Source: Cytospora piceicola
Lineage: Eukaryota; Ascomycota; Sordariomycetes; Diaporthales; Cytosporaceae
Direction: 5' to 3'
Length of the DNA stretch: 64,000 bases
NCBI GenBank assembly: GCA_023375675.1
Contig: JALQBC010000008.1
Span: forward strand, 1,240,001-1,304,000
The first letter of the stretch is position 1. Each line of letters starts with the position of its first letter. The translations under genes were made by a program, and so were the position numbers. Positions 1-9,762 of this stretch are shown here, piece after piece. Below the pieces are notes generated by a model. It made no database searches, was not told the DNA's origin, and worked only from the letters and a program-made list of their open reading frames with translations.

Positions 1-542
1 ATTGGGCTTTCTTAAATAGATGCATCAGCGGGTACTCTGAAAGGCTCTTAGGTTTAAACGATATAAGAGGGCCTTCTATGCCTTGCTCGAATCACATTAG
101 CGTTGAACTGTCAATCGGATGGGCATTGATTACCATGGCGATAATCTTAGTGTTGCATTAGAGATCTAAGGTATTGAAATGTGCCTCAGCCCCTAACTGT
201 AAACGCGATTTCTGGATAATGCTAAACGATATCAACCGCAAGTGAGAGACAAGGGAGATTGAGATTGAGCTTGAGGAGCTACGTAAATATAGTATTAGTA
301 CCGTATTCGGACTTGTGGAGCCGCGGGTCGGCACGAGTAACAATGACCTTCGTTGTAGCGCATCATCGTGCTTGATCTTGAGCGGCAGGCAACTTTTTTC
401 GTGATGATCATCGTCGACCGTAGAAATTAACCAAAGCTTAAGCTAAACTCAATTCACTAGGTCCTGCTAAATCTAGTACGAATGCTATCAGGCTTGATGG
501 GCGCATAAGGTCGCGCAACATCTGCGCATAATTTGCTGCGAT
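1..542. other. Intergenic, no gene seen
   Basis: No supported coding region. The stretch leads to the ATG of the rhomboid gene at 543 and probably holds its promoter and 5' UTR. I saw no RNA gene, repeat or clear regulatory motif. Confidence 0.5.
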
Positions 543-2249
543 ATGAGCACCTTTCTTGGTGTGCATTGCCTTCGGTCCAGCCGGAGTTTGCAAGGCACTC
601 TGAGTGCTAGAATACGCATAGCATGTGGTGAATCCACGACGGCCGCCCTTCTCGAACCCTCTGCCCGATCGTCACGATGCTTTTCCTCGGTTTCGAAGCT
701 GTCGAAGTCCCATGACGACAATATATCCTCCGAAGTCCGGGGGCGAGCCTTGATACACAGCCAAAGGCGCAATGCGATACGTTTTATCGAGCAGCAGAGG
801 CGGACATTCTTCGGCTCTCGAGGCGTTACAACAAACTACGTCGACCTACCTCCCACTTACAAAGATGAAGAAGGCCTCCCGTTCCGGAAAGGTAGCGAGT
901 TAGACCTGGCGGAAACGGTCACCATATTCCGAGGCTTCGCCGACATGACACCATGGCGGGCAAACAAGCTACTTAAGATCCTACACGGCCGCAGGGTCGC
1001 CGGCACACTGGAAGACCCCGAGCTGCAGGTCAACACCGAAACGTTCACCCAACGCGAGGTTGAGCGGGCGTTGGAGTACCTGCGGAAGACGGTGCCCGTG
1101 GACGAGATCACCAATGCCGGACTAAGAGCAGAGGATGAGCTTCGAGCGCTGGAGGAGGAAACAAGCGTCCAGGAAGCCGAAGGGAAGGACGCTCCCCAGA
1201 AAGATGGCGAGCGCCGCTCCTCCGGCGGCTGGATATACAAGGAGACTGGCAACCAGAACGTCTATGGCGAGGGTGTACTCGACAAGATCCGCGCGCGCAA
1301 CATCGCGAGGCGCGAGGCCGAGGAGAAGGCCCTGGAGGAGAAGCGCAAGCTGGAGGAGGAGTCCGGCCAGCAGAACTGGGGCGGCCTCGCGGCGTACCAG
1401 CCTGGCGGCGCCCGCCCGCTCCAGGTGATGAGCGCCAAGGAGGAGGAGTACCGCGCCGAAGCGACTTCCGACCTCGAGGCGCCGCCCGAAGTCCCGAGGT
1501 GGAGGCTCCTGCTGCCTGCGACGCTGTTCGTGGCCACATTGATGCCTCTTCTCTGGTGGGCGTCGGAGTATTATTCACCCCTGGGAGAAGACAAGCGGCT
1601 CATGCCGTGGGCAAGCGAGAGCAGCGCGACCATCTACGGGCTCCTCCTGCTCAACCTGGCCGTCTTCGTCGCCTGGAGGCGCATGAGCCTGTGGAAGTTC
1701 ATGAACAAGTGGCTCATCATGGACATGGCCATCCCCAAGCCCATCGGCACAATCACCGCCATCTTCTCGCACCAGACGCCCACGCACCTCCTCGAGAACA
1801 TGTTCTTCCTCTGGCTGCTCGGCGGCCTCCTCCACGGGGAGGTCAACCGGGCCGAGTACCTGACCATCTTCCTCTCGTGCGGCGCCACGGGCTTCCTCGC
1901 CTCGCTGTACAAGTGCGTGCTCTCGCGCCACCTGACCTACGGGCTGGGCGCCTCGAGCGCCACCTTCGGCGTCATCTGCTCCTACTTCTGGCTGTACAAG
2001 TTCGAGGGCTTCAAGATCCTGGGCCTGCCGCCTGATCCGTACAACGGCGTGCAGGGGCTGGGCGTCATTGGGTTGATCGTGGGTATGAACCTTATCCCGG
2101 CCTTTAGGGGCCTGCCGGGCCAGAAGGATTGGATGTCCCACCTGGCGGGCATTGCGACCGGTATTGGGTTTGCGGAGCTGATTGAGAGGAGGCGGAAGGA
2201 CAAGGAGGGTGGGGAGAAATTGGCAGTGGAGGGAGAGCATGGGAAATAG
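543..2249 (+). CDS. PCP1: Mitochondrial rhomboid serine protease (Pcp1/PARL type)
   Basis: Single-exon frame of 568 residues. The first 90 residues are rich in Arg and Ser with few acids, as expected of a mitochondrial presequence. Residues 90-310 form a soluble region with a Glu/Lys-rich, probably coiled-coil stretch near 245-275. Membrane segments start near 325. The rhomboid core is clear: HLLEN (H415, N419), the serine-loop GASS (S471 as nucleophile after GLGAS) and SHLAG with the partner His533. The family usually has GASG; here the residue after the nucleophile is Ser, which many homologues tolerate. Pcp1-type enzymes cleave inner-membrane substrates such as dynamin-like GTPases and cytochrome c peroxidase; that role is inferred from family. 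At 568 residues it is longer than the yeast protein, as usual in filamentous fungi. Orthology to Pcp1 rather than another rhomboid is likely but untested. Confidence 0.88.
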   Translation: MSTFLGVHCLRSSRSLQGTLSARIRIACGESTTAALLEPSARSSRCFSSVSKLSKSHDDNISSEVRGRALIHSQRRNAIRFIEQQRRTFFGSRGVTTNYVDLPPTYKDEEGLPFRKGSELDLAETVTIFRGFADMTPWRANKLLKILHGRRVAGTLEDPELQVNTETFTQREVERALEYLRKTVPVDEITNAGLRAEDELRALEEETSVQEAEGKDAPQKDGERRSSGGWIYKETGNQNVYGEGVLDKIRARNIARREAEEKALEEKRKLEEESGQQNWGGLAAYQPGGARPLQVMSAKEEEYRAEATSDLEAPPEVPRWRLLLPATLFVATLMPLLWWASEYYSPLGEDKRLMPWASESSATIYGLLLLNLAVFVAWRRMSLWKFMNKWLIMDMAIPKPIGTITAIFSHQTPTHLLENMFFLWLLGGLLHGEVNRAEYLTIFLSCGATGFLASLYKCVLSRHLTYGLGASSATFGVICSYFWLYKFEGFKILGLPPDPYNGVQGLGVIGLIVGMNLIPAFRGLPGQKDWMSHLAGIATGIGFAELIERRRKDKEGGEKLAVEGEHGK

Positions 2250-3871
2250 TTAAGAGGTGCAAGTAGACACCAGCAGATTTAGACTTCATGCTCTGGATGA
2301 CAATGCCCATAGAGCGAAAAAGCTCCCAATTTGGGTATATGTATAAAGTCTAGAAGCTATGTGATGAATACACTCCCATCAATATAGGCCGGGGTCTTCA
2401 GTGAAGACCTGCGTGGCACTGCCATGGACTCGTTAACTTGTGTTGAGCCCTCTGTCCCATTGTAGAACTCACAAGGGCCGTATAACCGAGACAAGGGAGA
2501 TGAACACCTGGGCTGTCGGTCCGAAGCCCCTGAGCTCGCAGGTTGCCGCGGAGGCTGGTTTTGGTGGTTTTAATGAACAACAGAGCAACCTTTTGAGCCA
2601 ACCTTTTCATGTATTTTCCAACAGTCACATCACCGGAGGCTTGTGGGTTTGTTACGTGCTTTGCGGGAGCCAAGTGTGCTTGTGGCAGTCCAGCACTTCC
2701 GGTCTTACATATGGAGACCCGAGTCGCCATTGTTTCAAATCTGCTGCTTGAACAATACAGATATAATGACTGTGGCAGCTTCATCAACAATCGTCTGTGT
2801 CGGATATGTACAGGCTGTTGTTGACAATCTGTGGCTGTCAGGGCAACAATCTTTCTCAGTGCAGATGTCGAGCACATGGGCCAGTTGGATGGCGTCGACA
2901 AGTACATGCCCCAGGGATTTGGTCCGAGCCATACAAATACGAGCTTGTAGAAGAATGAAGGTCCCGGTTGAATGCTGTGGCAGTCGAAAAATTCCAAGAT
3001 TGCACCAGCAATACTACTTTTAAGTGGAAAATTATATAGCCGGACAACTACCAACACGATTAATTGGCTCTACGTCCTCGAGGGCCTCAGAAGAGTAGTT
3101 CGGTCATCCGAGGGCTACATCAGAGACTCTGTTTTCTTTGAAAGAGCGCCGACATATGCATTAGTCTTTTAGTAGGTATCCTTTATCTACTTGTCATATC
3201 CTCCATTGCTTCCCTGGCCAGAAGCCGTATAAGCTTTGATCGTACCAAGCAAGCTTTCGGCCTCTTGATCTCCTGGCTCTGCTACTACTTATCGTGTAAA
3301 CATTCTCGAGTATTGATTGCTTGAGCCATGACTAGGCCGACATGGTAGCGGCTGCCATGTTTATCAAAGTCTTGTCGTCGCCCGGGTTCGTCAAGGTACC
3401 AAGGCCATGCACTTGAATCCTGTAGGCCTCCCCTCGACGGCTGTTCAGACATCCATCCACATCCATCATTGCAACTGATTGATGCTGCGTATCCCAGCTG
3501 AGGAGTTGCTGATGTCAAGCGCTGCGTGACGGCACTACCAGTCGTCGCCCACCCATGAGAGACAACATTTGCTTGGACCACAAGGATAGGCAAGCTGGAA
3601 GACCTCATCCCACTCGGCGGGAGTTCACGAAGCCCTCCAAAGTCGTCAGGGTGTCTCAGTAGACACATCCAGATAGGGCTTGCATCCATGCCAGAACGCT
3701 CAGGCAGCCGTACTCATGAGACTAAAGGCTTGCCGGAGGGCACTAAAGGATGGCGGAATAGAGGGCGCCGAATGCCTTTGGTCTCTCGGTAGCTTTTCCT
3801 TCTGAAGTCTGCCGTCGCTGTCGCTGCTGCTCTGATAGTGAATTTTTCAACTTCAAACGCGGGCCCCTTCC
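2250..3871. other. Intergenic, convergent 3' ends, no supported gene
   Basis: Lies between the rhomboid stop and the TAF3 stop. Open frames of up to 219 codons occur on the minus strand but lack an ATG at the expected place, show no recognisable domain and have no coding-like base composition, so I do not call them. It probably holds two 3' UTRs and spacer DNA. Confidence 0.5.
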
Positions 3872-4522
3872 CTACGACAGGTCCATATCCGCCATGCTGC
3901 CAACAGAACTGAGTCCACTAGACGGAGGTCTGGATTCGATGTCGGGTGACTGTGACTTCCTAGTTCCGCGCCGCTTCTCCATCCAGGTTTGGATGCTGTC
4001 GATCTCGCCGCCGCCTTCTACCACCACAAGACCGTGGTCATGCGCATTGCCCAGCAGTGTGCCGGCGTATTTGGAGTCGTCGGCAGTTTTGCTATGCCTC
4101 ATCTTCAGCGCAGCCAGGTAGTCTGTAGCGCCCTCCTCATCCCCGTCCAGTGCGATCCTCCTGATGTTTTCGTTGCGAGGACCGGTGGCCCACCCGATGA
4201 ACTCGTCAACGCCCCTCGTGTCCTCTTTCTCTGCAAAGTCCTGCTCCTCAAAGTCGCGCTCGGGCATGAAGGCCCCTACATCCTGCAGCGCGAGCCGTAT
4301 ATCCACGATGGTCGGCGTGACCGTGCCGGTGTAGTCGAACTCTCCAGTGTTGGCGCTGGCGTGACGTGAGGTCTCCTCGCACAGAATCTCGAGATACCGG
4401 GCTGCGAGGTCGGTGAGGCTGTCGACCACGGCGGGCCTGGCGGAGTGGAAACCTGTCGCGCGGAGGATCTGGATGATGGAGGGGCGCAAGAGCGCGTGAA
4501 AGACGGCCTGGGGAGGTGTCAT
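3872..4522 (-). CDS. TAF3: TFIID subunit TAF3 (bromodomain-associated histone fold)
   Basis: Frame of 216 residues starting ATGACACCTCCCC on the minus strand. Residues 5-85 match the bromodomain-associated (BTP) histone fold of fungal TAF3: an alpha-helical start around FHALLRPSIIQILRATG, then a helix with DSLTDLAARYLEILCEE, then a segment ending DIRLALQDVGAF. TAF3 pairs with TAF10 through this fold inside TFIID, the general factor that recognises core promoters for RNA polymerase II. The middle is acidic and the C-terminus is Ser/Pro-rich. No PHD finger is present, as in fungal but not animal TAF3. It is divergently placed with TAF7, another TFIID subunit, about 920 bp away. Single exon as read. 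Confidence 0.85.
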   Translation of the reverse strand: MTPPQAVFHALLRPSIIQILRATGFHSARPAVVDSLTDLAARYLEILCEETSRHASANTGEFDYTGTVTPTIVDIRLALQDVGAFMPERDFEEQDFAEKEDTRGVDEFIGWATGPRNENIRRIALDGDEEGATDYLAALKMRHSKTADDSKYAGTLLGNAHDHGLVVVEGGGEIDSIQTWMEKRRGTRKSQSPDIESRPPSSGLSSVGSMADMDLS

Positions 4523-5443
4523 TTTCGTAGGGGTAGAGGCCTCGGTAAGAAGGGCGTGATGAGTAGATTGATGAGAAGGGTGATGGATGTTCTCAGCTTT
4601 CGATCGTAGGGTTCATTATCGGTAGAAGCGTTGTTTTGGTCACTACGCAACAAAGAAAGACTTAGAAAAGCGGAGGGCGTATCCTTGGTGAAGGCTGCTG
4701 AAATACCCGAATACCTACCTACTTTAGGTATCTATGTAGTAAAGCGAACTGCCACAAGGAAAGATAGAGAATACAGACTAAGTACGTACTTCGGTACCTA
4801 GATACCTAGGTACCTGGGTTGACCGGTAGGAGCTACCGGGCTGCCAGAAGCTTAGACCCACAGATGCGCTAACTAATCAATAGCGGCTCAATTCCGGCTT
4901 TGCAGGGATTAGATTGTGCAGTGCACAGGCCACTCAAGCCGCCCCACCCAGCTATCACTTCGCACGATGGTACGTGCGTTACCCCAGTCAGTTTGGTGTC
5001 CGGGTGGAGATCAATGCCTGCCGCACTGACAGCGACAGTGACGACCCTGGGCTCGAACTTCCTACACGCCGTTTAACTTCCTTTCCTTCCTACACCTCGA
5101 TCGAGTTTCTGATTTCCTTTCCCAACACATCGTATGCTCTCGAGGGGCATTCCTTCTAATTTCCATCAATCTATCCAAAAGACGACTTCCTCTGGTATGA
5201 ATGTCCTCTCTCGTCACTTCCTGAACTCGTCAAACCACCTGGCGCATCCTGTTTCTCATCCTCATCGCAGGAGTTCAAGTTGAACTCTGAAATCCAAGAA
5301 GACTAGAAAGCGCGCCAACGCGCCAACGCGACATCGCTCGTCTGGCCGCGCATATCTAGACCACTCGAACCACGTTAGACTCTCGAAAGCGGCCCTCGAA
5401 AAGGCTCTTGCCGTCGCCATTGTCGCGACCTGTCGAAAGCAAA
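4523..5443. promoter_or_regulatory. Shared divergent promoter region of TAF3 and TAF7
   Basis: About 920 bp between two outward-facing TFIID genes. The middle (about 4,715-4,830) has repeated TACCTA/GGTACC motifs, including the palindromic TACCTAGGTACC, a common low-complexity feature in Sordariomycete intergenic DNA. A short open frame at 4,914-5,159 has no recognisable domain and is not called. The 200 bp before the TAF7 ATG look like a pyrimidine-rich leader. Confidence 0.5.
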
Positions 5444-7177
5444 ATGGAGGGAACCAAGAAGACCCTTAAGTTGAAGATCAGGACTCCGTCCATGTCCAGC
5501 AATGGCCCTGGATCTGCCAACCCTTCGTCATCCGTGACCTCTCCTCACAATGTCTCGAACCCATCCAAAATGTCACCTCCTGCAGGGCCGCCAGCGCAAT
5601 CGTCAGAAATGTCGCCGCCTGCCACCCGCCCAGGAGCTCAAGCCGTAAACTCGGCGGTTATGCCGCCACCCGCGGTACCGCCGACACCGACTGAAAAGAA
5701 ACACACAATCAAGCTGTCTTGGAACAGGTCTGGGAGCCAACCATCTACACCGATCACCGAAGAGGCACCAATCAGGAAACCCCTGCCCACAAACAGCAGA
5801 AATCCTCTGCCGGCCACCCCGGCCCTTGCCGACTCTCCTTCAGTTCCCCTTACTATGACGAAGGCCGGACGAACGTCGAAGCCAACTGCGAAGAAGCGCG
5901 CCAAGGCCGACGTTGAGAGCGACGACGAAGCAGAGATGGATGGAAACACATCAGAACATGCGAGGAAAAAGCTGAAGACCATCAAGTTGAAGTCCGACGA
6001 TCCTAGGAAAACCGGATCTTTTCGAATAGCTATAAAAGATTCGCATAAGCAGATTTTCACCAGAGATGCTGGCTCAGGCTATGACTCGGAAATGGAGGAT
6101 GCCGAGCAGGACCCCATAGTAGAAGAACAAATTGTCTTGCGTATGATGGAAGGTCCGGAGTGCGACTACATCAACTCATGTCTGGATTCCAAGAAATTCC
6201 CCTCTGGCGGCATGGACTTCAAGTTGAGATGGTTAGATGAGCGGAGAGCAATTGTGATGGTCCAAGGCCGCTATTACGCAGCTGCCCTTGTTGATATGCC
6301 GACCATCACAGAGGGCATGAAGACATGGGACAAGAAATTGATGGTCAAATCCGCCGATATCTCTCAGATGCTCCTCGTGTTTGCCAGAGTCAACGATGAA
6401 CACTCGGCAAGAACGGCAGAGCTACCCAAAGTCATCGTTGATGGCCACAGATGGCCACACGGTCTGACTCCACCTATGCACGATGCAATTCATCGCAGAT
6501 TCCGGAAGCGCCTCACAAAGAGTGAGATCCTCAACAAAGAGCAAGAAGTTCAGAGACTCCTCGACGCAGATAAGAACGCACTCAGCACCAGGTGGGAATG
6601 GATCGATGAACGGAGGGGCACCATGCAGGGCGGCACGCCTGACGTCGACATGCAGGATGCAGAAGGCGATGAGGATGCTGAGGGTGAACTTGATGACCTC
6701 TTCAACCATGGGGATGAAATGCTGGATGCCGACCTCGAAGCCCAGCTTATGGCGGAATTCCGAGAAGCCTCAGAAGATGGCGAGACCCAGACTGCAGACG
6801 CAACAGCTCAAGCAGCCAACACGCTCGGAGCTCTTGCTCCTGAGATCTCGGCTTCTGGATCTGGGGCCGCAGCGAATCACGGCGGGGATGACCTCTTCGG
6901 GGAAGGCGAGAGTGCCGGAGAATACGATGACGATGATGACTCTGATGACGACTTGAGTCCGGAAGAGAGAGAACAGCGGGACCTTGTGAGAGGTGTGCGA
7001 GAGGATGTCAGGGAGATGGAGAGGGCGATCGCGGTACTTCAGGTACAAATCGCAAGTCAGTCCAACATGATCCTCAAGAAGCGGTTGCAAGGGAGAGTCA
7101 AGAGTCTCGAAGAAGATAGGCGGCTCAGGCTGGCATCTATTGGCGAGGTGCCACCGGAGGATGACGACCAGGAATAA
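5444..7177 (+). CDS. TAF7: TFIID subunit TAF7 (TAFII55)
   Basis: 577 residues, single exon. I chose the ATG at 5,444 (context gcaaaATGg, MEGTKKTLKLKIRTPS) because the frame upstream has no ATG. Residues 1-200 are Pro/Ser/Lys-rich and disordered. The TAFII55 N-terminal domain runs from about residue 222 (IVEEQIVLRM) to about 365, with LDERRAIVMVQGRYYAAALV and GHRWPHGLTPPMHDAIHRRF as landmarks. An acidic run (EYDDDDDSDDDLSPEE) near residue 495 is followed by a probable coiled coil to the end. TAF7 binds TAF1 and restrains its activities during preinitiation-complex assembly; that comes from the family. The head-to-head arrangement with TAF3 suggests, but does not prove, co-expression. Confidence 0.93.
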   Translation: MEGTKKTLKLKIRTPSMSSNGPGSANPSSSVTSPHNVSNPSKMSPPAGPPAQSSEMSPPATRPGAQAVNSAVMPPPAVPPTPTEKKHTIKLSWNRSGSQPSTPITEEAPIRKPLPTNSRNPLPATPALADSPSVPLTMTKAGRTSKPTAKKRAKADVESDDEAEMDGNTSEHARKKLKTIKLKSDDPRKTGSFRIAIKDSHKQIFTRDAGSGYDSEMEDAEQDPIVEEQIVLRMMEGPECDYINSCLDSKKFPSGGMDFKLRWLDERRAIVMVQGRYYAAALVDMPTITEGMKTWDKKLMVKSADISQMLLVFARVNDEHSARTAELPKVIVDGHRWPHGLTPPMHDAIHRRFRKRLTKSEILNKEQEVQRLLDADKNALSTRWEWIDERRGTMQGGTPDVDMQDAEGDEDAEGELDDLFNHGDEMLDADLEAQLMAEFREASEDGETQTADATAQAANTLGALAPEISASGSGAAANHGGDDLFGEGESAGEYDDDDDSDDDLSPEEREQRDLVRGVREDVREMERAIAVLQVQIASQSNMILKKRLQGRVKSLEEDRRLRLASIGEVPPEDDDQE

Positions 7178-7638
7178 AATTTACAAGCACGAAAGCATAT
7201 ACCAGACAAGCCGGCCCTTTATGCTTTCCATTGCATAATGTTGGAAGGAATTGGGCCAGACATAGTCCAGCAGCGGAGAATTGAATTTTCTAGTATTTAG
7301 GGCTCATGGTCACAGATAGCCGACCGACCACGTTCATCAGTTTGGAAGGCCTTTGTCTCACTAGGTATCAGTTATAGCCTGAGTGAGTCAATGGAAACAA
7401 CACAAATGAACATGGCAATTCCTTCAACTACATATGCAAATCATTGAGTAAAGTCATGCAAATCATTGAGCGTGAAGTCATAGTATAGGTTGCGAGACTC
7501 CATAGGCTGTATATCCATACAACCAATAATATACAAATATTTGGTATGACACACGGACTACCAGGTCCAAGGCACGAATTCCGTATGCCTTGCTCCATTT
7601 TGTGACGCAGCCGTGACCTTCTATTTCCTCCCTCGTCT
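7178..7638. other. Convergent intergenic region
   Basis: Holds the 3' ends of TAF7 (+) and mL54 (-). A near-duplicate of atgcaaatcattgag occurs twice around 7,432-7,470. No gene seen. Confidence 0.5.
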
Positions 7639-8334
7639 TTACATGGACTTGAGGTAGTTGGCCTCCTTGATCTTGGCCTTCCTCTCCTTCCTCATCGCCT
7701 TCCTCAGCTCCTCTCTCTTCTCCACGGCCATCACTGCGTCCTCCACGTTGCCGCTCTCGGAGCCGGGCAGGTTGATGGACTGCTGCTGCAGCGGTATCTT
7801 GGGGGCGAGCGCCTCGAGGTTGCCGGTCGCCAGCATCTTGGCCTCGATATCGCGCTGCCGCTTGGCGGCTAATCTTCGCTGTTTCTTGGATTTGGCTTTT
7901 GGGGGGTGAGATTGTCAGTAACAACGCCAAGGAGCGATAAGTAGAGGTGGTATAGCAGCATAGAAGAACGTACAGAACTCGTCACCGGCAGCTTCATCCT
8001 CCTCGGCGTCCGCCTTCTTCTGCACGTCCAGGCATGTCCAAAGCCACTCGGGGTACTCGTTGTCGGGCAGCGCGACGGGGTCCGTCTTTCCCTTGAAGTA
8101 GTTCAGGCCGTTGAGGACGGTACCCGGCGGGCACGAGGACCGCGACGTGGCCTCTTCTAGGGATGTCGCATCGCCTGCTGGCGTTGGATCGGCGGGCGCC
8201 GCTGCTGCTGCTGGGGCGGCGGCGGCTGCTTGTCTGGGCGCTATGGTGCTGAAGAAAGTCCGTCGTATGGGCGCCTTTGGTATTACGGATTGCCGACCGA
8301 GGGCCGTGGCCCGTAAACAACTCCTGCAAATCAT
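7639..8334 (-). CDS. MRPL37: Mitochondrial large ribosomal subunit protein mL54
   Basis: Two exons: 7,974-8,334 and 7,639-7,895, joined across a 78-bp intron (7,896-7,973, GTACGT...CCAAAAG). The spliced frame has 206 codons including the stop. The start ATGATTTGCAGG at 8,334 gives an Arg-rich presequence (MICRSCLRATALGRQ). After an Ala/Pro-rich linker, the mL54 core follows: SSCPPGTVLNGLNYFKGK, then LPDNEYPEWLWTCLD. The second exon supplies the basic SKSKKQRRLAAKRQRDIEAK and the tail ending NYLKSM. mL54 is a structural protein of the mitochondrial 54S/39S subunit, orthologous to yeast Mrpl37. The frame is open upstream of the chosen ATG, but those residues are not presequence-like and I do not include them. 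It lies 447 bp downstream of NDUFB10 on the same strand. Confidence 0.88.
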
Positions 8335-8781
8335 TTTGTTTGCGACACGGTGGAGTATGCCGATTGAGGTCGTCGTGTGGTTGCAAGTGCGGCGTTGAAA
8401 GGTCGAGCTCCCAAAAATTTCTCGGCAGGCAAGGCTGGAAATCCCATTACACATACGGATCCGTAGTCGAAGCGGGTATCAGGCTAGCCGTGTAAGCCGC
8501 CTATTGTCTACGGGCCTACGCCTATACGACGCGTTTACTTGTATAGATGTAGAAGAAACATTGGAAAAGCGACGGAGATTCAGAAAATCGATTTGACTTT
8601 TCACAGCCCGTCTGTCTCCTTGATGTACATGTTGGAAACTCCGAGGCTTCCAATTGACCGATTGATTCTATCGGCTCCGCTGTCATATGGCATCCCTTCA
8701 TCACCTCCGGACTTCGAGTTGTCAGCCCAAACACCGCAGGCCTCAATCATTACTCGTATATCTCCACCAATTTGTCCCAAC
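8335..8781. other. Spacer between NDUFB10 and mL54 (same strand)
   Basis: Probably the 3' UTR of NDUFB10 and the promoter and 5' UTR of mL54. Nothing else seen. Confidence 0.5.
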
Positions 8782-9232
8782 TCAAGAGCTCGCTGACTTG
8801 TTCTTCTCCAGATAGTTCTTCTGCTCAAACATATAACCCCTGACCTTGTGTTTCTCAAGCATCTGGAGGTATCGCTCTGTTCATTCGGATTAGCCATTGC
8901 CCTACAGGGTCCAAATGTCGTTGTGTAATCAGCTTGTCCCAGGGAAGCCAATGGTCTGATATATATGATTTTTGTATATAGTCCTCTTCAGATAAACGGC
9001 ACTGACCTCGTAGGTGACCGCACTTCTCCAGGTGGTTGACACCCTCGCGGTAGTAGCACTTGCTCAGCTCCTCCCGGACGAGACGCCCCATCATAACCTG
9101 CACCCATTGCTCCCGAACGATAGCGTCCTGGGCCTGCTTCAGACGCTTATTGTCATCGTAGTCGACGCCGTCGAAGGTGGGGGGGACGGTTGGCTTCTTG
9201 GCCAGGAACGCCGCGGATTCGGGAGTCGGCAT
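8782..9232 (-). CDS. NDUFB10: Complex I accessory subunit NDUFB10 (12 kDa)
   Basis: Two exons: 9,007-9,232 and 8,782-8,876, with a 130-bp intron (8,877-9,006, GTCAGTG...AACAG). The spliced protein is 106 residues. Family landmarks are YYREGVNHLEKCGHLRERY, where the intron falls inside LRE, and GYMFEQKNYLEKNK at the C-terminus, both characteristic of the NDUFB10 family in fungi. It is an accessory subunit of the membrane arm of respiratory complex I in the mitochondrial inner membrane. The Cys in KCGHL belongs to the conserved pattern, while animal NDUFB10 has further disulphide cysteines not seen here. Reading through the intron would give an unrelated tail, which supports splicing. Confidence 0.88.
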
Positions 9233-9762
9233 TGTCAGTAGCGGGTCACTGGACGTAGATGGAACTGGCTGAAGTTTGATCTGGTCGGCTTAAAGAACGG
9301 AGAACTGGTAACATATGGTCGTCAATATCGTTCGTGATGATACCTCGGGATATGTTGACGACAAATGGAGTGGCTTGGATTATCCAATGTAAGTGAAGCT
9401 GGGGGGCTCCAAGTAACAAGGTTGCCCCCCCGGGAACTCATGTGGCACGTGCACCGGGGTGGTACGTACCCCAGCCTGCCGAGCGTTATCACAGTGGGGT
9501 ATCGAAGCGGACAGGGCCCACATACGCTGTTCGCCGCCTAAATTTTGAATTTTCTGCCGCTGAAACTTTTGATTTCAAGGGTCCAGCCATGCTTCTGCCC
9601 TGGTCAACAAAACCCGTCGTATTTCTCCAACCTTCCTTCTAAACTTTTCTCTCCTCTCCATCCACCCTTCTTCCAAATCTTTATCCCATCAATCCTACCA
9701 TCCTTTACTTACACATTTGGTCTCTTCCTCTTTTACAATCACATCAACCAGACCAATTCATC
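9233..9762. promoter_or_regulatory. Divergent promoter region of NDUFB10 and the nucleolin-like gene
   Basis: About 530 bp. A perfect E-box CACGTG lies at 9,446-9,451 inside a GC-rich patch with a run of Cs and CCGGGG. The last 120 bp before the nucleolin ATG are pyrimidine-rich, typical of highly expressed fungal genes. Regulatory roles are inferred only. Confidence 0.4.

Noticed and set aside
2398..3057. 219-codon open frame on the minus strand
   Set aside because: No ATG start, no recognisable domain, composition like the surrounding spacer.
5408..5443. Upstream extension of TAF7
   Set aside because: No ATG before 5,444; the extension would need a TTG start.
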